NCBI RefSeq assembly: GCF_945859685.1
Contig: NC_079149.1
Location: forward strand, 62,638,991 to 62,702,990
DNA: 64,000 nucleotides
Direction: 5' to 3'
Origin: Eupeodes corollae
Lineage: Eukaryota; Arthropoda; Insecta; Diptera; Syrphidae
In this document: in pieces, positions 1-10,640 of the stretch
Layout: each line of letters starts with the position of its first letter
How positions within the stretch are numbered: position 1 is the first letter of the stretch
The notes under the pieces: generated by a model
Databases searched by the model: none
What the model was told of the DNA's origin: nothing
What the model saw: only the letters and a program-made list of their open reading frames with translations
Made by a program: the position numbers and the translations under genes

Positions 1-1676
1 TAAGAACCTTTTTGACAATGTTGTTAATGATATTCTTAATTGGTCGTTTGCTTCAGGTGCTAGACTTTCATTACAAAAATGTAAAATGCTACACATCTGT
101 AGAAAAATCCATTGTCAAAAAATTATCTTAAGTATAAATAATGTACAAATTGAAAATGTAAATAGTCTTAATATCCTAGGATTAGTATTTAATAATAAAT
201 ATAGATGTAATGAACATTGTTTAAATTTAAAAAAAAGCCTAGTTGCGAGACTCAACATAATTAATTATTTATCGAGGAATAAAAGCTACGTACACATAAA
301 TACTGCCTCATATATTACCAAAATATTATTATTAATATAACCAAGCTACCACCAAGCAGCTAGAAGGAGCATCAACGCCTTTCCTACAACAGCACTCAAG
401 AATATTCTGGCGGAAGCAGGTCTTCCCTCTGTTGAACAACGTTTCGAGCAAACCATCTCGAACTTAGTTGTAAAATTGGTCTTCTCCAAAAATTCAGTTA
501 TCGATAAAGACATTCATCAAGCTATGAACCTTAAGTGCAAAAAACGTATTCCATCTGCTTTAAAAAACAATCCTCAACAAAGCTCGGGAAATGGATATAC
601 CAACAAAAACTACAAAATACTCAACTTTATCATATCCTCCATGGAGTATAAAAGCCGATTCATTTGTATTGAGCCTCACTCACTACAGTAAAACAAATAC
701 AAGCAATGCAGTATACCAATCACTGTTCTCAAGTATTTCATCAGAACTTAAAACTAAAGGCTGGAAATTTATATTCACTGATGGATCCAAATCAAAAGAT
801 ACTACATCATTTGCAGTCACATTTGAAGATGGTCAAATCCTCAATATTGGCATCCTCCCGGAATATGCCTCTATTTTCACCGCAGAAGCGTTTGCTATTC
901 TGCAAGCAACCAAATCAATAAGGAATTCCAATGATAAGTTCGTAATATGCTTTGATAGCATATCAGTCCTGAAAGCAGTTAAAAATCCAAACAACGATTC
1001 AGATCTTATTTCCGCGATAAGGAACAAGATAATAATGAAGCCGAATAAAAAACTGATGTTGACTCCAGCACATTCTAAAATACGTGGAAACGAAGATGCT
1101 GATAAAGCAGCAACCTCTACCAAAAAATTGTATAAATTCAATATATACACCAAAAAAGAACTGAAAACATAAATACTGGACACCTTGAGAAGAAAACAAG
1201 AAATCGAATGGGGCCTATACCACCACCATTATAAAAAAATTAATGAACATAAAACCTATCCTCAATACCCTACAAACGTATCAAAACAAAAAATCTCTAA
1301 CTACATCCGCTTAAGACTTGGTCACACTTCAACAACTCACAAACACCTTCTAAATAAAAACAATCCACCGATATGCTCCACCTGCAATACAACCATGAGT
1401 TTAACTCACCTCCTCGAAAACTGTCAATCATCGAAACCTGCTCTTTCATCAATCTTCAAAAATATATCGATCTATGACGTATTGAAAAACCCCACCAGCT
1501 CAAATATCAAAAATGTTAATAAATTTCTTACAACCCTCAACTTAAATGTATAAACATTTTAATAACAAGCAGAGCCAATAGTCTTCGCAGCTAGGCTCTC
1601 TCCTTTTTTTATGTAATTTTTATTGTAATTTTAATTACTAGTTAATAAAATATAATAATAATAAAATACTAATTTT
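1..1676 (+). mobile_element. 3' part of an I-type LINE, degraded and cut by the window start
   Basis: Three broken reading frames follow the order of a LINE ORF2 end. 86-340 matches the end of a reverse transcriptase (palm/thumb, with LGLVFNNKY). 591-1172 is an RNase H domain: FTDGSKS, then TAEAFAILQA, CFDSISV and a final HSKIRGNEDADKAA. 1185-1553 holds a C-terminal cysteine motif, CSTCNTT...LLENC. Stops and frameshifts separate the pieces, so nothing intact is encoded. The 3' end runs into TAATAATAATAA-like sequence near 1650-1672, which is the usual tail of I elements and is the main reason for choosing this clade. The 5' part lies outside the window, so no target-site duplication could be tested. 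Confidence 0.75.
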
Positions 1677-2379
1677 TAATTGTTAAAACACAGCCCATTC
1701 TGTTACAACTTGTGTGTCTCGTATGATGTGATGTTATATTGAATGGCCCGAAAAAAAGCATTTCCACATGGTTGAGTCAAATGATGGGAACTTTCCTCTA
1801 AAAAACGAAGACCACTATTGGAAATCAGCATATTTTGTTTTGAAAAGAAAAGTACAAGCCTAAGCAAAGTATAGAGCTCTAGATGATTAGCTTTAGTGAG
1901 GTACTAGTCTATAACTTAACTTCTTTAACTCCTTAACTAAAGGCGGAAGGGAGATATTTCCCCTACGTTTTATAATATGGTATGACCAGGACATTTTGTT
2001 TTCAGTACCTAAAACTTCTTTAGGTACGCTTGACTTCGGAGGAAGCTGGCGAATGCGTTACTAAAAATGTGTAATCGGAATAACCGAAAGTACATTGGGA
2101 TTCTAGGGGCTATGGTACCTATGGTTGCGAGATTTTTTTTTTTTTTTGTAGGAATTCCCTGAGTTCAAAATTAATCGTATTGTGTTAATAGATAGAAATA
2201 AACAAAATTAGTATTAGTGTTTTCCACTTTGTTGCTAAGAGTGCTACTTTCAAGTAGGGATCATGTGAGGGTGAACCACAAATCTCATACAGTTTAGTTG
2301 TAAAAACAAAGATTTGATAGCAATTTAACAATATTCACCAAAAATGCGGATTGTTTGTCAAAATCAACTTAAAATTTTG
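1677..2379. other. No gene seen
   Basis: AT-rich sequence with scattered stops in all frames. It contains one poly-T run near 2134-2147. I recognise no exon, RNA gene or transposon end here. Confidence 0.6.
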
Positions 2380-2678
2380 TAATGGGCGCATTCATAAATC
2401 TAGTACGTAGTCAAAATTTAACTGAATACAAAATTGCACTACAAACAAATGCAAATATGTAAAATAAGAAACATTTCTGATTTGATAACTTTAACTTATC
2501 TTTTGTGTTTTTAAATTCAATAAGATCAAATTTAAGACACAATTTGTGTGATTTATATTTGTATTTAAATATTAAAAGATTTATTTTATTTTGAATTCTT
2601 GTGTCTTTACCTAGCAGCTGATTGTGAAACGTCAGAATCAGTCTCCACTAACTTTGTAGTCGAAATTTGTACACTATA

Positions 2679-2917
2679 AAGCCTAGTACATACTTCCTCG
2701 TGAAGTGAACGTTCGCCAGTGGAGAAAGTGAACTTTTGACATTGCTCACTGGTACACACTTGTGAGTACACGTTGTGAAGCTTCACCAACAGTTCCCGTA
2801 CATTTTGCACGTGAATTGCCCGTGAACGAAAACTCTCCACTTTGTTCTCCACTCAGCTTCACAAAAACTGAAATTTGTATGGGTTCACGAGATGGTTCAC
2901 AAGTATGTACTATGCTT
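2679..2917. mobile_element. MITE family 2, first unit of a tandem pair
   Basis: The unit starts AAGCCTAGTACATACTTCCT and ends with an imperfect inverted copy of it, AAGTATGTACTATGCTT. It is preceded by TA at 2677-2678. It is 239 bp, and differs from the neighbouring 272-bp unit mainly by two internal deletions of 12 and 21 bp. The interior is rich in GTTCAC/GTGAAC, so it could fold extensively. The ORFs across it are spurious. Confidence 0.85.
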
Positions 2918-3189
2918 AAGCCTAGTACATACTTCCTCGTGAAGTGAACGTTCGCCAGTGGAGAAAGTGAACTTTTGACATCGCTCACTGGTACACACTT
3001 GTGAGTACACGTTGTGAACATTTGACTTTAGCTTCACTAACAGTTCCCGTACATTTTGCACGTGAATTGCCCGTGAACGAAAACTCTCCACTTTGTTCTC
3101 CACTCATCTTCACGAGCAAGTTCACGGGTGAACCAAAAACTGAAATTTGTATGGGTTCACGAGATGGTTCACAAGTATGTACTAGGCTT
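2918..3189. mobile_element. MITE family 2, second unit of a tandem pair
   Basis: The unit starts AAGCCTAGTACATACTTCCT directly after the first unit, with no spacer, and ends AAGTATGTACTAGGCTT, a perfect inverted copy of its first 17 bases. TA follows at 3190-3191, so the pair as a whole is bounded by TA, the duplication expected of Tc1/mariner-type elements. The junction between the two units has no TA. Confidence 0.85.
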
Positions 3190-3286
3190 TAAGTCGCAGA
3201 GGAAATTTCAACTATTATTGTAGTTGCATTCAGCCAATCAGAATCTCTCGACTACGTAGCAACTAGCTTTGTGAATGCGAACAATG

Positions 3287-3909
3287 CCCAATATTGTAGG
3301 TATTCACAAAATTCATATTTTGGACAAATTTTAGTAATACTTTAAATAATTTGAATTAGACTTTTCTGAGAGAAAGAGGAAATAGCCAATTTGATATTCT
3401 GATAATAAAAATTTGTTTACTCTCTTAACACAAATTAAAAGTTACCTTTGAGTTCCTGAAACTCATATTGATTTCCCTTTTATTTGTATAACACATATAA
3501 AGAGTGTTAGGCTTTTTGAAATGTTTTTTTTTTTTCTTTTAAAATTGGTCATCTATTAAATACATAAATTTGTAAGACCTTAACAAATTAAAAAACTCTA
3601 CTAGTGTTGGAGTGAATTTGCTTTGGGTCCTCTAGAATTGGGATTTAAACAAGAATTTTAAGAATATAAATATTCAAGAGCAGCAAAAGTAAAACTTTCG
3701 TTCAGTTAATCGCTCATTAAGACTCTTGAGACCTGATTCTGCCACGTGGAAATTTTGTGTTCTACATTATACCCAACTTATTTGTTTACCTTAATTTGCT
3801 TGTTTTTATTTTGAAGAGAAGTATGTACCTAGGATACAATACCTAGCTTTAAATTAAAGAACTAACAGTTTTGTGGACTTCATTTGATCAAAATATTTTA
3901 AAAGTGTTT
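3287..3909. other. No gene seen
   Basis: AT-rich sequence between the MITE block and the LOA-type LINE. It has a poly-T run near 3522-3540 and no recognisable exon or element. Confidence 0.6.
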
Positions 3910-4291
3910 TAGTATCAGCTCCGCCCGGCAAAATCCTCATTCAAACCCTCCAAGTGGGTGCCAGGCGGGCAATGATCACCACAGATGTCCTGTGCGTTTT
4001 TGGCAGGATGGTGATTAGCTAAGGTTGAGTTGGATCGCTGAATTGTTGTAACTCCTCAATAGTGCAACGTTTCGGAAACCCAATTTAATCATAGTTTAGA
4101 GGTTCCTAATTTCAGTGGTGGTGTGAGCGTACTAGTACAAAAACCGTGCCGAAGAATGAAAGGCTGGAGGATAAACCAGCCGTTAACGAGCTCTTTCGCA
4201 TGCTGTGGCAAGGTCCGTCATATTTCTGCCTTACCCTGGCAAGCGGCTCTGCCGGGGCTGACCGTCTTTCCGCTTTACTCGTGGGAACAAA

Positions 4292-5704
4292 ATGAAAAAT
4301 TTTAAGAACAAACAAACAAACAAAACAATAATCAAACAAAAAAATCGTACCAAGGCTGCCAATGCGGTCACATCACCTGAAAAGGCTGTCGAGCCAAATC
4401 AGGTGTGTGAACGTGTTGTCAACCCTGTGGTTGCTACAAAATCTGCGACATGTGGAATTGACTGGAAGGGTGAGGGCACACTTGGATTGGTATCGGTAGC
4501 GATTAAATTTGGAGGTGGACCCACATCTGTGACACACGGACATAGCTCTGAGCCGGCCAAAAAGAAGTCCAAGAAGTCACAGGCCAATCGAGACCAACGC
4601 AATGCCGAAGGGATTCTAGTCGCAGTCGGTGGCATACCGGCGGCGGAAAGAACCCCAGAGCAAACGCGTAAACTCGAGTGGGCTAGTGGCTTTCTTAGCA
4701 AAAAAGCTAAACCGACCTGCGGCGACTCAACGTCAAAGCGAGATAGGTCATTTGAGGGTGACAAGCCCGAACCAAAAAGGCAGAAGGAGCTTTCCAACAG
4801 CACAACAGCCGTCAACAAAGATCTCTCCTTCAGCGACGCGCTCAAAGGTAAGATCATTGCCGCGGTCATTGACAGGAGTCATGTGGATGGTAACATCTCT
4901 CATGATCATTGGGCAGAGGTCAAGGCTCATCTCGGTTTCAGATTTTTATCTGTTATCGAGGAAAATCCGGGGCCTCTCCCAGACACAGCCGATGCAGGAT
5001 GGTACCAAAATCGTATCAAACTCATCGCCTGTGGTGATCAGAGAACTTTCGATCTATACAGGGCTGCTGTCAATGGCTTGCCAGAAGTCTGGCCGGGTGC
5101 CAAGCTCGAGGTTGTTGTAAGGGAGAATATTCCTTGCCGGCCAACAGCACGTATTATGGTCCCGTCTCTTCACAAGTGTCCAGACATGATCATGAAACTG
5201 ATCAAAACAAGTAATCCGGACCTGCCTACTCACGACTGGAAAGTACCAAAGGTTGAGAAGCAGACTGTGGGTCACTATAGATCGGCTCTCGTGCTGATCA
5301 ATAGGGAATCACTGGCTCCACTGGCCGCGACCAAAGGTGTGATTAGGTATGGTTTCGATGAAATCATGATGCGTATATACAAAAAAGATGAAGATACGCT
5401 AAACACGCCCCCCACAGAAGCCTCTTCAGCGGAGGGAAGCGATTCATTGGCAACGAAAATGGAGGTCGATGCAACACCAAAAGTGGAACCATCGACATCC
5501 ACTGCCCCAAATAAGCCATCCGACGTGGAGGCTAAAACTAAAGTCGACAGTAACTCCGACATGGAGACTGAAGACGCCATCTTAGGCATCACCCAGAGTG
5601 AGGAAGACCTCCTTAGGTCCTCCTCAGACGAGGAAAACGCCGACAAAACAGTGGTGGAGGTTGATCTGACTAATAGGAGCAATGCTGCGATTAGTACAGA
5701 TTAG
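4292..5704 (+). CDS. ORF1 (gag-like) protein of the LOA-type LINE
   Basis: An open 470-residue protein. The first 90 residues are basic and lysine-rich. Residues 130-180 are charged, with KRDRSFEGDKPEPKRQKE. A globular region from about residue 185 to 370 (FSDALKG... to RYGFDEIMMRIYKKDED) resembles the DUF4780-type domain found in ORF1 of insect LINEs. The tail is acidic and serine-rich. No CCHC zinc knuckles are visible. By family knowledge the protein should bind element RNA. The first ATG at 4292 is taken as start because it opens the frame after a long leader. The stop overlaps the start of ORF2 by 23 bases, a common arrangement in LINEs. Residues 221-228 read VIEENPGP, close to a 2A-like motif (see findings). 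Confidence 0.85.
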   Translation: MKNFKNKQTNKTIIKQKNRTKAANAVTSPEKAVEPNQVCERVVNPVVATKSATCGIDWKGEGTLGLVSVAIKFGGGPTSVTHGHSSEPAKKKSKKSQANRDQRNAEGILVAVGGIPAAERTPEQTRKLEWASGFLSKKAKPTCGDSTSKRDRSFEGDKPEPKRQKELSNSTTAVNKDLSFSDALKGKIIAAVIDRSHVDGNISHDHWAEVKAHLGFRFLSVIEENPGPLPDTADAGWYQNRIKLIACGDQRTFDLYRAAVNGLPEVWPGAKLEVVVRENIPCRPTARIMVPSLHKCPDMIMKLIKTSNPDLPTHDWKVPKVEKQTVGHYRSALVLINRESLAPLAATKGVIRYGFDEIMMRIYKKDEDTLNTPPTEASSAEGSDSLATKMEVDATPKVEPSTSTAPNKPSDVEAKTKVDSNSDMETEDAILGITQSEEDLLRSSSDEENADKTVVEVDLTNRSNAAISTD

Positions 5705-8700
5705 TCTCCATCACGCCATCATGGCCACGAACAACCTGATACTCCGACTGCATATGAACAAGGAAGACATCGTATTAATACAGGAGCCGTGGGTCTCAAA
5801 CTCCATCATCAGAGGTCTCAGGACTCCTGGCTATAAAATATTGTATGCATCGGAGAAAGGTGAACCAAGGTCATGCATGTTAGTAAGAAATGACTTAAAG
5901 ACAGCGACAAGGACACCACCACCGCTGTCCTAACAACGGATAAAGCCACCTACTGGCTCATATCCTCCTACCTTGGCCACGACAGCCCAATTCCAGGAAA
6001 CACCTTGAGGAAGGCAATTGCGGACGCGCAATCGAAAAAAGTTGGTCTCCTAATTGGTTCAGACGCTAACGCCCATCACACGGTATGGGGTAGCTCTGAT
6101 ATAAATGAGAGAGGTGAGTACTTATTTGATTATTTACTAAGCACTAACCTACTCATAAGTAATATTGGTAATGAACCCACATTTGTAACCAAGAATAGGA
6201 AAGAGGTACTTGATATTACACTTACCTCTGACTCGATCCACAATATGATTTCAAACTGGCATGTCTCAAAAGAGAATTCCTTCTCTGACCACAAATACAT
6301 TCAGTTTGAGCTCAAAGATGTAGCAAATACATCTACGGGATTTCGAAATCACCGGAATACCAACTGGGAGCGTTATAGGGAGGTACTAGCACAACTGCTT
6401 AATCATAACCTTCTTAAAAGCTCCTCCAGTAAAGATGAACTAGACCTTTCTGTAAATCATCTCACCGAAGCCTTAAATGAATCAATGAGAACTTCATGCC
6501 CTGTAACCATTTTAAAGGGTAAAAAGAAACCTCATTGGTGGCATAAAGAACTCCTTCTGACTGGGACTTATACAAACAAGCTCTAAAGCAATATAAAAAA
6601 GAATTAAGAAAGAGTAAGAGGTCTTCTTGGAGAAATTTTTGTGGTAAAATAGAAGCCTCAAGACTCAGGAAAATTCTCTCAAAAAGTCCAACAGTACCCA
6701 GTGCTTTAAAGACAGAAGCAGGCACGTGGACTATCACAGATGAAGAATCTCTTAATCTGTTATTAGACACCCACTTTCCAGGTAGTTCTAACATACTCAA
6801 CGACTTAACATCAGAGTCTCAAGCTTCTACAAGCGATTTAGTTGATCTAATAACGCGGGAAAAACTGCAATGGGCCATAGACAGCTTTGATCCATATAAA
6901 TCTCCAGGACCAGATGGAATCATTCCGTCCGAACTACAAAAATGCTCAGACATGATTATTCCACCATTGGAAATCATTCTGACAAGCTGTGTAAGGTTGA
7001 GATATATTCCCAAAGCCTGGAGAATGGCAAAAGTAGTCTTCATTTCCAAAGCAGGGAAACCCTCACACGTTAACCCTAAAGATCTACGACCAATCAGCCT
7101 ATCATCCTTCCTTCTTAAAACCTTGGAAAGATTGATTGAAATTTATATCAGACATAATTTAAAACCATGTCTCATTTCCACAGCTCAACATGCTTACTCT
7201 AAGTGAAAATCAGTAGAATCAGCACTTCACTCACTGGTACGTACTATTGAACATTCCCTCGAATACAAAGAATATAACCTGGTAGCGTTCCTAGATATTG
7301 AAGGAGCTTTCAACAACGTCAGTTACCAGGCGATCACAACAGCAATGGATAAGCTGAAATTAGAGAAGTCACTCATAGATCTTATAAGTCTCATGCTCAA
7401 AAGCAGGACAATAATTTCTAACATGAGAAGTTTTACTACCATCAGATCGGTGAATCGAGGCACTCCCCAAGGTGGAGTCCTTTCGCCTCTTTTATGGAAC
7501 ATGGTAGTAAACGACTTACTTACAGCATTGGAAACAGAGGGTTTCAAGGTGATTGCCTACGCTGACGATGTTGCGATATCCGTATCTGGGAAGCACCCCA
7601 AGTTCTCTCGGAGCTCCTACAAAATGCCCTAAACAGGCTAACTAAATGGGCTAAGCAATGTGGATTGGACATCAACCCACACAAAACAGAATTAATACTC
7701 TTCTCGAGAAGATATAAAATTCCTCAGATTAGCCCACCCAAGATTAAAGGAATACCATTAAGCTTTTTCGACCAAGCTAAATATTTGGGCCTCATTTTAG
7801 ACAAAAAACTAAATTGGAAGGCAAATATTGATGAAAGAGTCAAAAAGGCTACTGTAGCGCTTTTTACTTGTAAAAAGGCCATAGGATCAAAATGGGGCTT
7901 CTCCCCAAAAATAACCCACTGGCTATACACTTCGGTAATCAGGCCGATACTCATTTATGGAGCCGTATGGTGGACCGTATGGTGGACCGCACTGGACAAG
8001 ATGGTAAATCTAAATCTTCTCTAAAAAGATGGCTGCCAACTCATGTGTAAGGCTTAGAGCCACCTCTCAATGGACCAGTAACAATACTGGACATACAACT
8101 ATTCTAGACAATTTCAGATCTATCCCAGATCGCTTAGACTATACCACCCCAAAAATGGTATTTGGTAAAAGATTCCATGTGTCCATCCCTTCAAGATCCT
8201 CCTGGGAAGAAGAGGGACCCCTGGAAGACGATGCGGTACACTTCTATACTGACGGTTCAATGACCGATCACGGAGTTGGAAGTGGTATCTTTTCAGAACA
8301 ACTGAATCTCAGTCTATCCTATAGACTTCCCAATCAATGTAGTGTATTCCAGGCAGAAGTAATGGCGATTAAAGAAGCACTATCCTGGCTCAAAGAAAAC
8401 GTTATATCTTGTAAGGATATACGAATCTTCTCGGACAGCCAAGCCGCTCTTAAATCTCTCGCGTCTGTCGCCACAAACTCTCAAACATTCCACGATTGTC
8501 GATCATCTCTGAATGAGATGACGGAACAGTTTAACATTCACTTCATTTGGGTGCCGGGCCACAGAGACATTCCGGGACATTGTAAAGCCGATGAGCTCGC
8601 CAAAAACGGAACACTTCTGCGTCATGTTAGACAAAAACATACCATAGGAACACCACTTGCTACATGCAAATATCTTCTCAAGCAATATGCTCTAGAAACA

Positions 8701-9132
8701 ACAAATGCTAGATGGTCACAAAGTACCACCTACCTAGCAACCAAGCAAATATGGCCAAGTATTGACTTAAAACGGTCAAAAGGCTTGATATCACTGAACA
8801 GACAAAGTATAAGCTCTACAATTGGAGTAATAACGGGACACTGCCTCATAGGTAGACATGCTCTGAGGCTAGGGGTCTACACAAATGACTACTGTAGAAG
8901 CTGCATGGACGAGGAGGAAGAGGAAACAGTCCAACACCTTCTATGTACATGTCCAGCACTCTCCATTAGAAGGAATTACTTTCTCGGTAATCCCTTCTTC
9001 GATAATACCAGTGATCTGGCAACGATTAACACAAAACGTCTCTCTGACTTTATTAAAAGTACGAAATGGTTTGTTTTAATTCATTACTCTCCCATGAGTA
9101 ACCTCATTAGTGGTATCACAATGGACCCTTGA
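5682..9132 (+). pseudogene. ORF2 of the LOA-type LINE: endonuclease, reverse transcriptase, RNase H; broken
   Basis: Successive pieces read as one polyprotein. The endonuclease lies in 5682-5933 (IVLIQEPWVSN) and 6005-6586 (GSDANAHHTVWGS, then FSDHKYIQFEL). The reverse transcriptase runs from about 6590 to 8020: SPGPDGIIPSEL, LRPISLSSFLLKTLER, FLDIEGAFNN, GTPQGGVLSPLLW and AYADDV at the catalytic site near 7560. The RNase H is in 8029-9132 (FYTDGSMTD, AEVMAIKEAL, FSDSQAAL, WVPGHRDIPGHCKADELA), followed by a cysteine motif CRSCMDEEEEETVQHLLCTC. The frame changes near 5930-6005, 6586, 7620-7665 and 8024, and there is an in-frame TGA at 7204-7206. A 12-base duplication (GTATGGTGGACC) near 7967-7990 is one visible mutation. 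Confidence 0.88.
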
Positions 9133-9196
9133 GGTCTACGTGTGTCAATGATATCTGGACAGCCACTCCAACCTAACCTAACCTAGTATCAGCTCC

Positions 9197-9667
9197 AATT
9201 TATGAGAAAGCAGCCTAAAATGATGGTAATAACAGATTCCCGGAAATTGCGGAAGACAATACGCAAAAGAAAACTATACATTTTTTCAGATTTAATTTCT
9301 CTTTTTCTGGCTTGTTGCATCCAAATGTTCTTAAGCGTACAAGAGCAGAATATATTATTAATATTTTTGAAAAAAAAACCTTGCGTTTTAACTGCTACAA
9401 CTGTATTATCTTATTTAGAGTTAAGCAAAAACATTTATATAAAATTATATTATTATAAGACATGTATAATGTATATAGAGAACTGTACAATTATACATTG
9501 CAGCGTCTAAACAGATAGGGTAACTATGCACACTCCCTGCGTGGGCACACTTTAGGATTTGGGGTAGGTGCTGTCACAATTTTCAGAATCCCTTTTAACT
9601 ATTGTATATTAGCTCTTAAATAGGGTATATGTATTTAGAAAACTGTTGGAACCTTGGAATGCTTTCA
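9197..9667. other. No gene seen
   Basis: Sequence after the LOA insertion. An open frame at 9202-9510 gives a hydrophobic, lysine-rich peptide without any recognised family and is not called. Confidence 0.55.
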
Positions 9668-10135
9668 TATGTCGCACTTTCGGTGCAATATCAACGCAAT
9701 TGCAATATTTTCTGAAATTGAGTTAAGAACGCCATAATGTCCCAAATGTCAAGTTTTATCCGTGGTAAAATTGACGTGATTGTATCTTTGCTAGTGCCCA
9801 AAAGGGGCCACTTTTTTGTTTGACACAAAAGTTTAAACTATAAAATTTTTCGGAGCAACAAAGTCGTAATGTACCTTGCGCTCCACAATAGTTCAAACCC
9901 TTCACAAGCTCAAAAAAGAAACAGGTGAAAGATATAAAAGGTTATAATATGAACTCTAACTCACTGAATAGTCAGCTATTTTTAGGACTCTTGAAGTCGA
10001 TTCTGTAGGCCTATTTTAGGGCGATATAGTATTTTCAATAAGCAAACAAATTTTAACCGTGATTCCTGAACATTTAAGAAAATATCATTTACGTCATTAT
10101 TGCACCGGAGGTGCGATGTATTAAGTCGTCCAAAT
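9668..10135. mobile_element. Candidate MITE with imperfect terminal inverted repeats
   Basis: The left end around 9668-9700 contains GTCGCACTTTCGGTGCAATA. The right end around 10095-10133, read in reverse complement, contains ATCGCACCTCCGGTGCAATA, in the same order and with further matching bases on both sides (TTnATA before, ACGnAA after). Each arm also contains its own small hairpin, GCAC...GTGC. No reading frame of note lies between. Only one copy is in the window, so the family and target duplication are not established. Confidence 0.45.
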
Positions 10136-10571
10136 TAAATGTATGTTATTTTAGTTATGTGTGTCATCCTTCTTTACTGAACATTAAAGAACATTTTTAA
10201 GCGGGGATTAAAAACTTTTGTTAAGTGTGTGAAATTAAAAGTTTGTAGGCCTTGGGTTTTAGGAACATATAGGTTAGCGGAGATAGAAAGAGTCACTTAA
10301 GTTTCTTTTGTTAATGAAGGAGCAATAGAAAGCAAAGCGAGCGCTCATTTAATTTAACTCTACCGCTCATAAACAGTGCATGGAATATATGTTTATGTTT
10401 CAGTTAGTAAAGTTCGTTTGCAAGTTTTTGGGTCTCCCGATATATTTCTGAATATATCCTATTGTTCACACCATAAGTCTATTGTCTCGGTTTTGCAATC
10501 AACCACAATAATTACCCATTAATAAATTTAAAAATGATAGTTTACAGATAGTTATTATATGTATGTTGTTT

Positions 10572-10640
10572 GTATTAGGTAGCGCAAAAGTCCGTTGAGA
10601 ATTAGGGCGTTATGACTTACAACTAACAACTATCAACCAT
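10572..10640 (-). repeat. 3' tail fragment of the tRNA-derived SINE
   Basis: Read on the minus strand, this matches the last 60 or so bases of the complete SINE at 19582-19836: AAGTCATAACGCCCTAATTC, then CTCAACGGACTTTTGCGC. Only the 3' part is present, as expected of a 5'-truncated retroposon. Confidence 0.7.

Larger units (their letters stand above)
2380..3286. mobile_element. MITE family 1, copy 1, interrupted by two family 2 MITEs
   Basis: The ends are inverted repeats: GGGCGCATTCATAAATCTAG and the following GTACGTAGTCAA on the left, TCGACTACGTAG then CTAGCTTTGTGAATGCG on the right. The interior matches the uninterrupted copy at 52279-52716 base for base over long stretches, including the stretch around GATTTGATAACTTTAACTTA. 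Compared with that copy, this one has lost some 40 bp near its left end and has gained 2679-3189 plus a TA duplication. Both copies begin (C/T)AATGGGC and end CAATG. I could not find a convincing target-site duplication, so the superfamily is left open. There is no coding capacity. Confidence 0.85.
3923..9183 (+). mobile_element. Full-length LOA-type non-LTR retrotransposon with 13-bp target-site duplication
   Basis: The same 13 bases, TAGTATCAGCTCC, stand at 3910-3922 and 9184-9196 and mark the insertion exactly. That gives an element of about 5.26 kb: a 5' untranslated region of some 370 bp, ORF1 (4292-5704), ORF2 with endonuclease, reverse transcriptase and RNase H (5682-9132), and a short 3' end. 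There is no poly-A tail; the element ends in repeated CCTAA (9168-9183). ORF1 is open but ORF2 has at least four frameshifts and one stop, so this copy is dead despite its perfect duplication. The order of domains, the presence of RNase H, and the type of ORF1 fit the LOA/Bilbo group. Confidence 0.9.

Noticed and set aside
9202..9510. Open frame of 102 codons after the LOA element
   Set aside because: No similarity to any family I know, and composition typical of random A/T-rich sequence.
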